The notes: generated by a model from the sequence alone, not told the origin. Counted from the stretch's first letter, positions 8,059 through 14,019 are shown. The stretch: 14,019 nucleotides of DNA from Anaerolineaceae bacterium UBA4799 (GCA_002402725.1 DHGL01000027.1:33673-47691), one strand, 5' to 3'. Numbers and translations are program-made.

Positions 8059-8718
8059 ATGTCCAATACCCTGTTCTTGAGGCTTGAGGGACCACTTCAG
8101 GCCTGGGGTGAGCGGGCGCGCTGGAGTGTGCGGGATACCTCCACTGAACCGACCAAATCCGGTGTTGTGGGGATGCTGGGATGCGCGCTTGGCATTGCAG
8201 AAGATCAGGACCTCGCGGAATTGAGCCGGGGTCTGCGCATGGGCGTGCGCTGTGAACGTGAAGGGGTTTTCTTGACGGATTTTCACACGGTCATTGGCGG
8301 AGTGATATCGGCGGAGGGAAAGGTCAAAAAAGATACAGTTCTCTCCCGGCGCACCTACCTGTGCGATGCCTCGTACCTGGTGGCACTGCAGGGCAAAGAC
8401 GAGCTGATCGAGCGACTTTATGAGGCGGTGCAAAGGCCAGCCTGGCCGGTCTACCTGGGAAGACGTTCGTGTGTTCCAACACGTTTTTTATACGAAGGGG
8501 AAGGTAATTATGACAACCTTCTTGACGCGCTGCAGCGCTGGCCATATCACGGAAAACTGGATGATGAAAATGATGGGTTAAGGGTCGTGGTGGAGGTAGA
8601 AGCCGGGCAGGGAACGCAACGCAGGGACGAAACCTTTTCCAATTCACGCCGCGCCTTCCTGCCGCGCTATACCCGCGAGCAGAGGATCAGACCGGTCACC
8701 CTTCAGGAGGTGGATTAA
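8059..8718 (+). CDS. cas5e: Cascade subunit Cas5e (CasD)
   Basis: A 219-residue RAMP protein (E. coli 224) that caps the Cas7 filament and holds the 5' handle of the crRNA. The N-terminal block LRLEGPLQAWGERARW (8-22), followed by PTKSGVVGMLGCALG (31-45), is the classic CasD signature. DFHTVIGG and LSRRTYLCDASYLVAL in the middle also match. The ATG is one base past the cas7e stop, with AGGAGG at 8047-8052 as ribosome site. Its stop TAA shares one base with the cas6e ATG (TAATG), a translational-coupling arrangement. Confidence 0.95.
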   Translation: MSNTLFLRLEGPLQAWGERARWSVRDTSTEPTKSGVVGMLGCALGIAEDQDLAELSRGLRMGVRCEREGVFLTDFHTVIGGVISAEGKVKKDTVLSRRTYLCDASYLVALQGKDELIERLYEAVQRPAWPVYLGRRSCVPTRFLYEGEGNYDNLLDALQRWPYHGKLDDENDGLRVVVEVEAGQGTQRRDETFSNSRRAFLPRYTREQRIRPVTLQEVD

Positions 8719-9323
8719 TGTACCTCTCATTGTATGAGATCAAGAACTCAAGGATCGCCCTGGGGTGGATTGGCAACCGCTACCGCGTGCATCAGCGACT
8801 GCGTATGGCCTACCGGGATGAGCCGAGACTGCTCTATCGAATAGAGGAACTTGAGGGGAAAACTCGCATCCTGGCACAATCCAGCACAAAGCCTGATTGG
8901 GAGGATGCTTTCAGTGATTTCGATGTGCTGGCTTCCACCCCACAAATAAAGGAGCTGCGACTGGAAAACCTGAATAAGGATGGGTATTTGCGCTTCAAAC
9001 TTGTCGCCAACCCGGTCGTCACCCGTGATCACAGGCGGCTGGGTTTATTCAAGGAAGAGGAACAGGTAGACTGGCTGCGCAGGCAATTGGAGAAGTCCGG
9101 AGCAGTGTTGAAAGAGGTAACTACGAGGGCGGTAGGACTGGAAAGGTCGGAGAAAAACCCCGCAAAGGAAAAACATATTCAAACACATTACGGGGTTGAG
9201 TTTAACGGCGTATTGCAGGTCGACGATGTTGCCCTTCTTACGCAGCGTATGCGTGAAGGCATAGGTCCGGCAAAGGCGTACGGTTTTGGTCTACTGACAG
9301 TGGCTCGTTTCAGTTGTATGTGA
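8718..9323 (+). CDS. cas6e: crRNA-processing endoribonuclease Cas6e (Cse3, CasE)
   Basis: The 201-residue endonuclease that cuts the pre-crRNA below the repeat hairpin and stays bound to the 3' stem-loop. The active-site segment YRVHQRLRMAY has Tyr22 and His25, the same Y-x-x-H spacing as the catalytic pair described for the Thermus thermophilus enzyme. The C-terminal glycine-rich loop reads GIGPAKAYGFGLLTVAR (about 181-197), the standard RAMP motif. From the repeat structure the predicted cut follows base 21, leaving an 8-nt handle AUGGACC plus G or A. The gene overlaps cas5e by one base, with CAGGAGG as its ribosome site, and ends 17 bp before the likely cas1 start. Confidence 0.95.
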   Translation: MYLSLYEIKNSRIALGWIGNRYRVHQRLRMAYRDEPRLLYRIEELEGKTRILAQSSTKPDWEDAFSDFDVLASTPQIKELRLENLNKDGYLRFKLVANPVVTRDHRRLGLFKEEEQVDWLRRQLEKSGAVLKEVTTRAVGLERSEKNPAKEKHIQTHYGVEFNGVLQVDDVALLTQRMREGIGPAKAYGFGLLTVARFSCM

Positions 9324-9340
9324 TTGCTGAGTTGTGTTCT

Positions 9341-10240
9341 ATGCAAAATTTACGAATACTACCTAAACTACGTGATAGCTTGAGCTATATTTACATTGAG
9401 CATGCGATCATTGATCAGAAGGATCAGGCGATCGAATATGTAAATAAAGAGGGTCGGGTGTTGGTGCCGGTTGCCAACCTTTGCCTTGTGCTGCTGGGAC
9501 CCGGAACAAGCGTCACGCATGCAGCGGTTCGAACTCTGGCGGAAAACGGCTGCGCGATCAACTGGGTCGGTGAGGATGCGATGAAATTTTACGCCCAGGG
9601 ATTGGGTGAAACGAGAAAAGGCTATCATCTTCTTCACCAGGCGTGGGTGGCTGTCAACCAGGATGCACACATGGAAGTAGTGGTGAGGATGTACAGGTAC
9701 CGTTTTGGTGAAACACTCAGCCCTGATCTTAGTCTGCCTCAGCTCAGGGGGATGGAAGGTGTTCGGGTGAGGGAGGCTTACGCGCGCGCGAGTAGGGAAT
9801 ATGGTGTAACTTGGGTAGGAAGGCGGTACGATCGATCCAATTGGGGCAAAGGCGATCCGATAAACCGGGCTTTGAGCGCGGCAAATTCCTTAATGAATGG
9901 TTTATGCCATACAGCAATTGTGTCAGGGGGGTATTCGCCGGCTATCGGTTTTATCCATACTGGTAAACAACTTTCATTCGTGTTTGATATAGCTGATCTG
10001 TATAAAATCGACTATTGTGTGCCAATTGCTTTTAAAGTGGTCAGTCAAACAACAGAAAATATTGAAAAGCGGGTGAGAGCAGCCTGCCGGGAGCGGTTCA
10101 GAGAGACGAAGCTGCTTGATCGGATATTGCCGGATATTGATGAAATCCTGGCGGTGCCAAAGGATTTTCAAGGCGAATTTCCGGCTGATGCAGATAAAGC
10201 GCTACCGGAACCATTGTGGAGCGTATACCAGGAGGAATAG
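9341..10240 (+). CDS. cas1: CRISPR integrase Cas1 (type I-E)
   Basis: The integrase that inserts prespacers at the leader end. From ATG 9341 it has 299 residues (E. coli 305). The catalytic triad is visible: E139 in LRGMEGVR, H206 in GFIHTGK and D219 in FDIADL, matching E141, H208 and D221 of E. coli. I chose ATG 9341 because its N terminus (MQNLRILPKLRDSLSYIYIE) aligns in length with E. coli Cas1. In-frame TTG 9314 and GTG 9320, overlapping the end of cas6e, would add 7-9 residues. None of the three has a clear Shine-Dalgarno, which contrasts with every other gene of the operon and may keep Cas1 levels low. The cas1 stop codon directly abuts the cas2 ATG. Confidence 0.95.
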   Translation: MQNLRILPKLRDSLSYIYIEHAIIDQKDQAIEYVNKEGRVLVPVANLCLVLLGPGTSVTHAAVRTLAENGCAINWVGEDAMKFYAQGLGETRKGYHLLHQAWVAVNQDAHMEVVVRMYRYRFGETLSPDLSLPQLRGMEGVRVREAYARASREYGVTWVGRRYDRSNWGKGDPINRALSAANSLMNGLCHTAIVSGGYSPAIGFIHTGKQLSFVFDIADLYKIDYCVPIAFKVVSQTTENIEKRVRAACRERFRETKLLDRILPDIDEILAVPKDFQGEFPADADKALPEPLWSVYQEE

Positions 10241-10516
10241 ATGGTGGTGATGATCCTGGAAAAGGTCCCTATTTCATTACGGGGCAAACTGACCCGGTGG
10301 TTGATCGAACCTCATACGGGGGTCTTTGTCGGGCATGTATCAGCGCTGGTGCGTGACCAGTTGTGGGAAAACTGTGCCAATGCAAAGGGAACAGGAGGCG
10401 TGGTGCAGATATGGACGACCAACAATGAGCAACACTTTGCCATGCGTATGTCTGGTGACACGAAACGAGAAATTGAAGAGAGCGAGGGATTACAACTGAT
10501 CCGAATACGCGGCTAA
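10241..10516 (+). CDS. cas2: CRISPR adaptation protein Cas2 (type I-E form)
   Basis: A 91-residue Cas2 of the I-E type (E. coli 94), the dimeric scaffold between two Cas1 dimers. The family pattern is clear: VPxSLRGKLTRWLIEPHTGVF near the N terminus, VGHVSALVRDQLWEN, then a VVQIWTTNNEQHF strand. GGAGGA at 10231-10236, within the last codons of cas1, supports the ATG at 10241; ATG 10250 is less well placed. No DnaQ-like exonuclease domain is fused, so 3' trimming of prespacers would need a separate host enzyme. The stop lies only 17 bp before the first CRISPR repeat, so the end of this gene probably forms part of the leader. Confidence 0.95.
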   Translation: MVVMILEKVPISLRGKLTRWLIEPHTGVFVGHVSALVRDQLWENCANAKGTGGVVQIWTTNNEQHFAMRMSGDTKREIEESEGLQLIRIRG

Positions 10517-10533
10517 AATTTTTAACCCGAAGG
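10490..10533 (+). promoter_or_regulatory. putative CRISPR leader with promoter overlapping the cas2 stop
   Basis: Repeat orientation puts the leader on the cas2 side, but just 17 bp (10517-10533) separate the cas2 stop from repeat 1. A TAAAAT hexamer at 10514-10519, which includes the cas2 stop, could be a -10. TTACAA at 10490-10495, 18 bp upstream, is a weak -35 with three of six consensus bases. Transcription would then begin around 10525, just before repeat 1. An A/T tract (AAAATTTTTAA, 10515-10525) could help bending by HU-type proteins. The array could equally be read through from the cas operon. Confidence 0.4.
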
Positions 10534-12408
10534 GTATTCCCCACACGCGTGGGGATGGACCGACTGCATCGGAGACTAATTCAGCACTTGAGGGGTATTC
10601 CCCACACGCGTGGGGATGGACCACGATGCTGTCTCGCGCGGTTGACACGTTAGAGAGTATTCCCCACACGCGTGGGGATGGACCGGCTTCATCAGCGGAC
10701 AAGTTTGCCGCCGCCTGAGTATTCCCCACACGCGTGGGGATGGACCGCGGGTTCGCTGTTGGCGTTCACGCGAGACTGAAAGTATTCCCCACACGCGTGG
10801 GGATGGACCGTTTGAGGCGCCGGCAGGATGGATGGACCGTGCGTATTCCCCACACGCGTGGGGATGGACCGGCGGCTATGGAGTTATTGAAGGGAGACTT
10901 TACGTATTCCCCACACGCGTGGGGATGGACCGGTATGCCTGAAACGGTGAGGATGAACATCACTGTATTCCCCACACGCGTGGGGATGGACCGGTTATCA
11001 CAGCCAGTGGCGAAGCCGAAACAAGAGTATTCCCCACACGCGTGGGGATGGACCACCTACGGGATTCAAAAAAACACCACCCTGGAAAGTATTCCCCACA
11101 CGCGTGGGGATGGACCGCCATTGCGCGTCACCTTGATGATGAATATACCGTATTCCCCACACGCGTGGGGATGGACCAATTGTTTCGCCCGGCTCGTGTT
11201 TCACCAACTCGTATTCCCCACACGCGTGGGGATGGACCACTAGCAAGGTCAAAGTTTGTAAGCATTGATCCGTATTCCCCACACGCGTGGGGATGGACCG
11301 ATGGCATATCCTCATATTTCGTCAGTAAAAAAGTATTCCCCACACGCGTGGGGATGGACCGTATCTGTGCTAAATTCGCCTTGACCACGCCGGAGTATTC
11401 CCCACACGCGTGGGGATGGACCGCGGCGTCAGATAAAACCCGTTCACGTCCTTATGTATTCCCCACACGCGTGGGGATGGACCGGTGAGGTTTAACCGAA
11501 AAACCGCGCGCGAGGTGTATTCCCCACACGCGTGGGGATGGACCGGAAAAAGAGGCAAAGTAATGAATTCCCTGCTCCGTATTCCCCACACGCGTGGGGA
11601 TGGACCGTTTTCCATAGGTAGTAAAACAATATCACAACAAGTATTCCCCACACGCGTGGGGATGGACCACAATCCCAAGACCTAAAAATGGGCGCTATTG
11701 AGTATTCCCCACACGCGTGGGGATGGACCGCTCTGGAAGAACACGGACGAACTGGCGGGGGAGGTATTCCCCACACGCGTGGGGATGGACCGCGGAGCGC
11801 CGGATTCACGGCGCTATCCTGCGCGTATTCCCCACACGCGTGGGGATGGACCGATAGACAACACCATCAGCATCCCCTTCTAAATAGTATTCCCCACACG
11901 CGTGGGGATGGACCGAGGGAGAGCCAGAACTTGCGAGACTTCAAAAGTGTATTCCCCACACGCGTGGGGATGGACCGACCGTGTACATCAAACCAGAAAC
12001 CGCGGGACAGTATTCCCCACACGCGTGGGGATGGACCGTACTGGCACGGTGCCTGGCGAATCCATGAGTTGTATTCCCCACACGCGTGGGGATGGACCGA
12101 TTGATCTCGCGCCCGTCTTTCAGAACGAAATCGTATTCCCCACACGCGTGGGGATGGACCGACCGGCGTGAGCAAACTGTCTGACGGCTTCAAGAGTATT
12201 CCCCACACGCGTGGGGATGGACCGTTGGGGCGTGCCGCCGTGGGAGATCGTGAAAGGGTATTCCCCACACGCGTGGGGATGGACCGGAATGTTTACTGTA
12301 AGGTTGCCGATTATACCCGTATTCCCCACACGCGTGGGGATGGACCGCAGGGAAGATGAGGGCGTTTGTCAGGGATGGAGTATTCCCCACACGCGTGGGG
12401 ATGGACCG
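10534..12408 (+). CRISPR. type I-E CRISPR array, 31 repeats and 30 spacers
   Basis: The 28-bp repeat is identical in all 31 copies, the first at 10534-10561 and the last at 12380-12407. Each begins GTATT, has an inverted pair CCCCAC / GTGGGG around the 4-nt loop ACGC, and ends ATGGACC. A 29th base follows that is G in 26 copies and A in 5. The layout matches the E. coli I-E repeat (5 bases, stem-loop ending at base 21, 8-nt handle), which sets transcription rightward with the leader at the cas2 side. Counting 28-bp repeats, spacers are 33 nt (16), 34 nt (12) or 35 nt (2). All 30 differ from one another by eye. I found no target in this window; origins are unknown. Open reading frames across the array merely translate the repeat. 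Confidence 0.99.
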
Positions 12409-12470
12409 CAGCTCAAAATTTGCCGAAACCGCACCAAGCGTTAGTGTATTTCTATGTTAGCTAGCGTCGA
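12408..12470. other. CRISPR trailer / array-end intergenic
   Basis: The sequence after the last repeat does not lead into another repeat copy. GTATTTC at 12446, 38 bp past the last repeat, resembles a repeat 5' end for seven bases but diverges at once. The first 33 or so bases could be the remnant of a lost spacer. The next gene converges from the opposite strand and stops at 12471. Confidence 0.5.
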
Positions 12471-12842
12471 TCACTTTAGCACAAATGATGCTAGGGTTTT
12501 TTGAACTCCTTGAATATCTGTACCCCGCCTAAATTCCCGCTCAAAAGGCGTCATGTTTCCAGAAATGAATATTTTCATTTCTGCATCCATATCAAAACTT
12601 CCAGCTGTCTCAACAGAAAAATGACTGATGGATTTATATGGTATTGAATGATACTCGGCTTTTTTCCCTGTTATGCCTTGTTTATCTATTAGTATTAAGC
12701 GCTTATCGGTAAAGATAAACAAATCACGGACGATTTTAAAACCCCGAACTACGGTTTCTCCAGGTATTAATAATACATCTAGATCAGCTTGAAGTTCTTT
12801 TACGTTAACTTCCCTTGAATTTCCGAACAATCCTTGCAACAT
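12471..12842 (-). CDS. bacterial PH-domain protein (bPH_1 family)
   Basis: A 123-residue protein, nearly all of it one bacterial pleckstrin-homology-like domain of the family also known as DUF1696 / bPH_1. Typical blocks are LIPGETVVRGFKIVRDLFIF, TDKRLILIDKQGITGKK, YHSIPYKSISHFSVETAG and EFRRGTDIQGVQKTLASFVLK, spanning the usual family length. The start at 12842 is supported by AAAGGAG (complement of 12850-12856), 7 nt away. No signal peptide or membrane segment is seen, so it is probably cytoplasmic. The biochemical role of this small family is not established. It converges on the CRISPR array and is followed by no other gene on its strand here. The link to CRISPR is likely only positional. 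Confidence 0.88.
   Translation of the reverse strand: MLQGLFGNSREVNVKELQADLDVLLIPGETVVRGFKIVRDLFIFTDKRLILIDKQGITGKKAEYHSIPYKSISHFSVETAGSFDMDAEMKIFISGNMTPFEREFRRGTDIQGVQKTLASFVLK
12477..12502 (+). terminator. possible terminator for the array transcript
   Basis: TAGCA (12477-12481) and TGCTA (12489-12493) can pair into a 5-bp hairpin with a 7-nt loop, followed by GGG and six T at 12497-12502. The stem is short and weak, and it lies within the last codons of the convergent PH-domain gene. It is the only hairpin-plus-T-run I see beyond the array in the + direction. Confidence 0.3.
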
Positions 12843-12937
12843 ATCAATGCTCCTTTGTTTACGTTATAGTTGTAAGATAAATAACTGCGTTTATGTGTCT
12901 TTTTCTCCGCGAGAGATAACTTTTTCTATAGCGCAGA

Positions 12938-12992
12938 TTTGGAAATTGCTTTCTGGTGATACATATCTTTCTTTCTCTATCAAATTTCCAAA
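12938..12992. repeat. inverted repeat between the PH and HEPN-motif genes
   Basis: TTTGGAAATT at 12938-12947 and its exact reverse complement AATTTCCAAA at 12983-12992 are separated by 35 bp. The right arm lies just beyond the stop of the HEPN-motif gene. No T-run follows on the minus strand, so a simple terminator is unlikely. It could be an RNA stem that protects the 3' end, a binding site, or chance in AT-rich DNA. Confidence 0.4.
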
Positions 12993-12997
12993 GAGGA

Positions 12998-13702
12998 TTA
13001 CAGTAAACCTAGTCTTCTAAAGAGATTAGCGAAAGTGTGCTGGCCAATTTTAATTAGGTGTTCACAGTATTCATGCGTTGGCCTGATGAAGTATGTTCCG
13101 TAAAAATGTAAAATCCCATGTCTGTTAAGATACTTATATAGATCTTCTTCTATGTATACATAATGTTGTTCATCATGGTTTTGCACCTGAACGACTTTCT
13201 GTTTCTCATTTCCAATTTCCAGTGAATAAGCAAATTTTCCAGAGTTATGGGCGAGGCTGTTACGTATCTTGTTAATCAATACAAGTTCTTTCCAAAGCGT
13301 TTGATCGAACCGATAGGGCGTGAATTTTTGGAGTAAATCTTTCGCGAACCAGATCCCCTTGCCAATTTCTTTTCCTGTCTCTCCTCGATATTCGTCGAAA
13401 AGATTTTGGTCTTTACAGACATTTAATAAACTTTCTTCAACAAAAGCGTACCAGCTAATCACAAATGCAGAGTAAAACCTCCTTCGATAATCTCCTCCCT
13501 CATCTGCGCTCGCCACTTCGGCGTACCATCGGTTGAACTGCTCATTAAATTCATCACTTTCAAGGATCTCATCATCCTCTGGCATTTTAAAGCCTTCTAA
13601 TTCCTCCATATAATCAGTAAAAGATTTTTTCAGGAAATTGAGATAACCGGCCATTTGCCTCAACTCGAAATCCACCAACCAAACGTTGTAAACTACAGGC
13701 AT
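12998..13702 (-). CDS. HEPN-motif protein, putative
   Basis: A 234-residue, probably cytoplasmic and largely helical protein. I do not recognise its exact family. The segment LINKIRNSLAHNSGKF (142-157) carries R147-N148-x3-H152, the R-x4-H pattern that forms the RNase site of many HEPN domains found in toxins, abortive-infection proteins and Cas effectors. The helix before it (YSAFVISWYAFVEESLLNVC, about 77-96) is compatible with the second core helix of such a fold. An acidic N-terminal stretch lies at 41-51. AGGAAGGG (complement of 13712-13719) lies 9 nt upstream of the start. No MNT-type antitoxin gene is adjacent; the nearest gene downstream encodes the PH-domain protein. A structural protein with a chance RNxxxH is the alternative. 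Confidence 0.7.
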   Translation of the reverse strand: MPVVYNVWLVDFELRQMAGYLNFLKKSFTDYMEELEGFKMPEDDEILESDEFNEQFNRWYAEVASADEGGDYRRRFYSAFVISWYAFVEESLLNVCKDQNLFDEYRGETGKEIGKGIWFAKDLLQKFTPYRFDQTLWKELVLINKIRNSLAHNSGKFAYSLEIGNEKQKVVQVQNHDEQHYVYIEEDLYKYLNRHGILHFYGTYFIRPTHEYCEHLIKIGQHTFANLFRRLGLL

Positions 13703-13727
13703 TTGATTTTTCCCTTCCTAATCATCT

Positions 13728-13757
13728 TTATTAGCATTGTTCCTTGTATGTAATCAA
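13728..13757 (-). promoter_or_regulatory. candidate promoter of the HEPN-motif gene
   Basis: Read on the minus strand, TTGATT (complement of 13752-13757) and TAATAA (complement of 13728-13733) are spaced by 18 bp. TGC precedes the latter, forming an extended -10. Transcription would start about 20 bp before the start codon. The match is moderate in an AT-rich region. Confidence 0.35.
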
Positions 13758-13761
13758 AGTT

Positions 13762-13825
13762 CTCAATAATTCATACATTTGGTTAACATCTTACCTCAAT
13801 AATTGAGCTGATGAACATCTCACCT
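13762..13825. promoter_or_regulatory. operator-like palindrome and direct repeats
   Basis: CTCAATAATTGAG at 13795-13807 is a perfect palindrome with a single central base. Its first 10 bases recur at 13762-13771, exactly 33 bp upstream. In addition AACATCTTACCT (13785-13796) recurs with one change at 13814-13825, 29 bp on. These motifs cluster between two divergent genes (HEPN-motif on -, partial gene on +), the place for a shared operator. The binding protein is unknown. Confidence 0.45.
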
Positions 13826-13873
13826 ATTGATATGTATGATGATAAAAATGGAACCGCGCATCTCAAATTGCTT

Positions 13874-13879
13874 TATAAT
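13874..13879 (+). promoter_or_regulatory. possible -10 box for the right-end gene
   Basis: An exact TATAAT about 105 bp upstream of the start codon at 13984. No convincing -35 lies 15-19 bp before it, so confidence is low. Confidence 0.3.
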
Positions 13880-13898
13880 GACGGCATGCTAGTTCCAC

Positions 13899-13924
13899 GG
13901 CAAGCAGTACGGGGCTGACTTGCC
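13899..13924 (+). other. hairpin in the presumed 5' untranslated region
   Basis: GGCAAGCAG (13899-13907) can pair with CTG-A-CTTGCC (13915-13924), giving nine base pairs with one bulged A and a TACGGGG loop. No T-run follows, so it is not a terminator. It would lie in the leader of the next gene if the TATAAT at 13874 is its promoter. Confidence 0.4.
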
Positions 13925-13983
13925 AGATTCAACTAAAAACACGCATTCAGCTCATTCCACGCGACAGGATCGGAGGAAAGATA

Positions 13984-14019
13984 ATGACACTTACAGATGG
14001 GATCAGGGACCTGCTGGAC
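13984..14019 (+). CDS. 5' end of a gene cut by the window edge
   Basis: An ATG at 13984 with strong ribosome site GGAGG at 13972-13976 (7-nt spacing) opens a frame, MTLTDGIRDLLD, that stays open to the end of the window. Twelve residues are too few for a family call. The start is reminiscent of PPOX-class (pyridoxamine 5'-phosphate oxidase-like) proteins, but this is only an impression. It is divergent from the HEPN-motif gene, with 281 bp between the start codons. Confidence 0.55.
   Translation, partial: MTLTDGIRDLLD

Noticed and set aside
2119..10516. A novel or rearranged Cascade operon
   Set aside because: Order, sizes, overlaps and catalytic residues are those of an ordinary complete type I-E system; no fusion, extra cas gene, frameshift or missing subunit was seen.
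10490..12444. Many open frames on both strands across the array, with repeated [26 protein letters not shown] or VHPHACGEY blocks
   Set aside because: These are translations of the CRISPR repeat in different frames; its length and lack of stops create spurious proteins. None has an independent ribosome site or protein-like composition.
12446..12473. Degenerate 32nd repeat beginning GTATTTC
   Set aside because: Agreement with the repeat ends after seven bases, the stem sequence is absent and the implied spacer would be 38 nt.
13911..13970. tmRNA-like start GGGGCTGACTTG
   Set aside because: The conserved GGTTTCGAC-type block that should follow is missing and no tRNA-like 3' end is seen in the window.
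1..14019. Insertion sequences, transposases, tRNA or rRNA genes
   Set aside because: No transposase-like frame, terminal inverted repeats with target duplications, or structured RNA gene could be recognised on either strand.

Overview
The window holds one complete, apparently intact type I-E CRISPR-Cas locus, read left to right on the + strand. It contains every gene expected of the subtype, in the usual order: cas3, cse1 (cas8e), cse2 (cas11), cas7e, cas5e, cas6e, cas1, cas2. A 31-repeat, 30-spacer array in the same orientation follows. The gene just upstream of cas3 encodes a lipoprotein whose linker is made of repeated PTNTP-type units. Such linkers are common in surface lipoproteins of Chloroflexota (Anaerolineae and relatives), so I infer a Chloroflexota host; no rRNA or other phylogenetic marker is present to confirm it.

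Layout. 1-330: gene-free upstream DNA with a TATAAT-like box and two short direct repeats. 331-1320: WYL-domain transcription regulator. 1354-2088: lipoprotein with two tandem copies of a beta-rich domain. 2119-4830: cas3. 4834-9323: the five Cascade subunits, tightly packed or overlapping. 9341-10516: cas1 and cas2. 10534-12408: the CRISPR array, starting only 17 bp after the cas2 stop. 12408-12470: trailer. 12471-12842 (-): small bacterial PH-domain protein. 12998-13702 (-): protein with a HEPN-type R-x4-H motif. 13703-13983: an operator-like intergenic region. 13984 onward (+): the first 12 codons of another gene. The two minus-strand genes and their surroundings look clearly more AT-rich than the cas operon.

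How the parts work together. Cas1-Cas2 capture prespacers and insert them next to the leader. The array transcript is cut by Cas6e at the base of the repeat hairpin. Cse1, Cse2, Cas7e, Cas5e and Cas6e assemble on the crRNA as Cascade, and Cas3 (HD nuclease plus DExH helicase) degrades the target. The WYL protein is the obvious candidate regulator because it is first in a same-strand gene run with gaps of about 30 bp. The lipoprotein has no known CRISPR role.

The core system is a standard type I-E. The parts most worth a second look are: the extremely short leader, with a possible promoter overlapping the cas2 stop; the interspersed G/A at repeat position 29, which suggests a PAM ending in a purine; spacer lengths that are not uniform; a spacer carrying a copy of the repeat's 3' end; the lipoprotein inside the cas gene run; and the HEPN-motif gene beyond the array.
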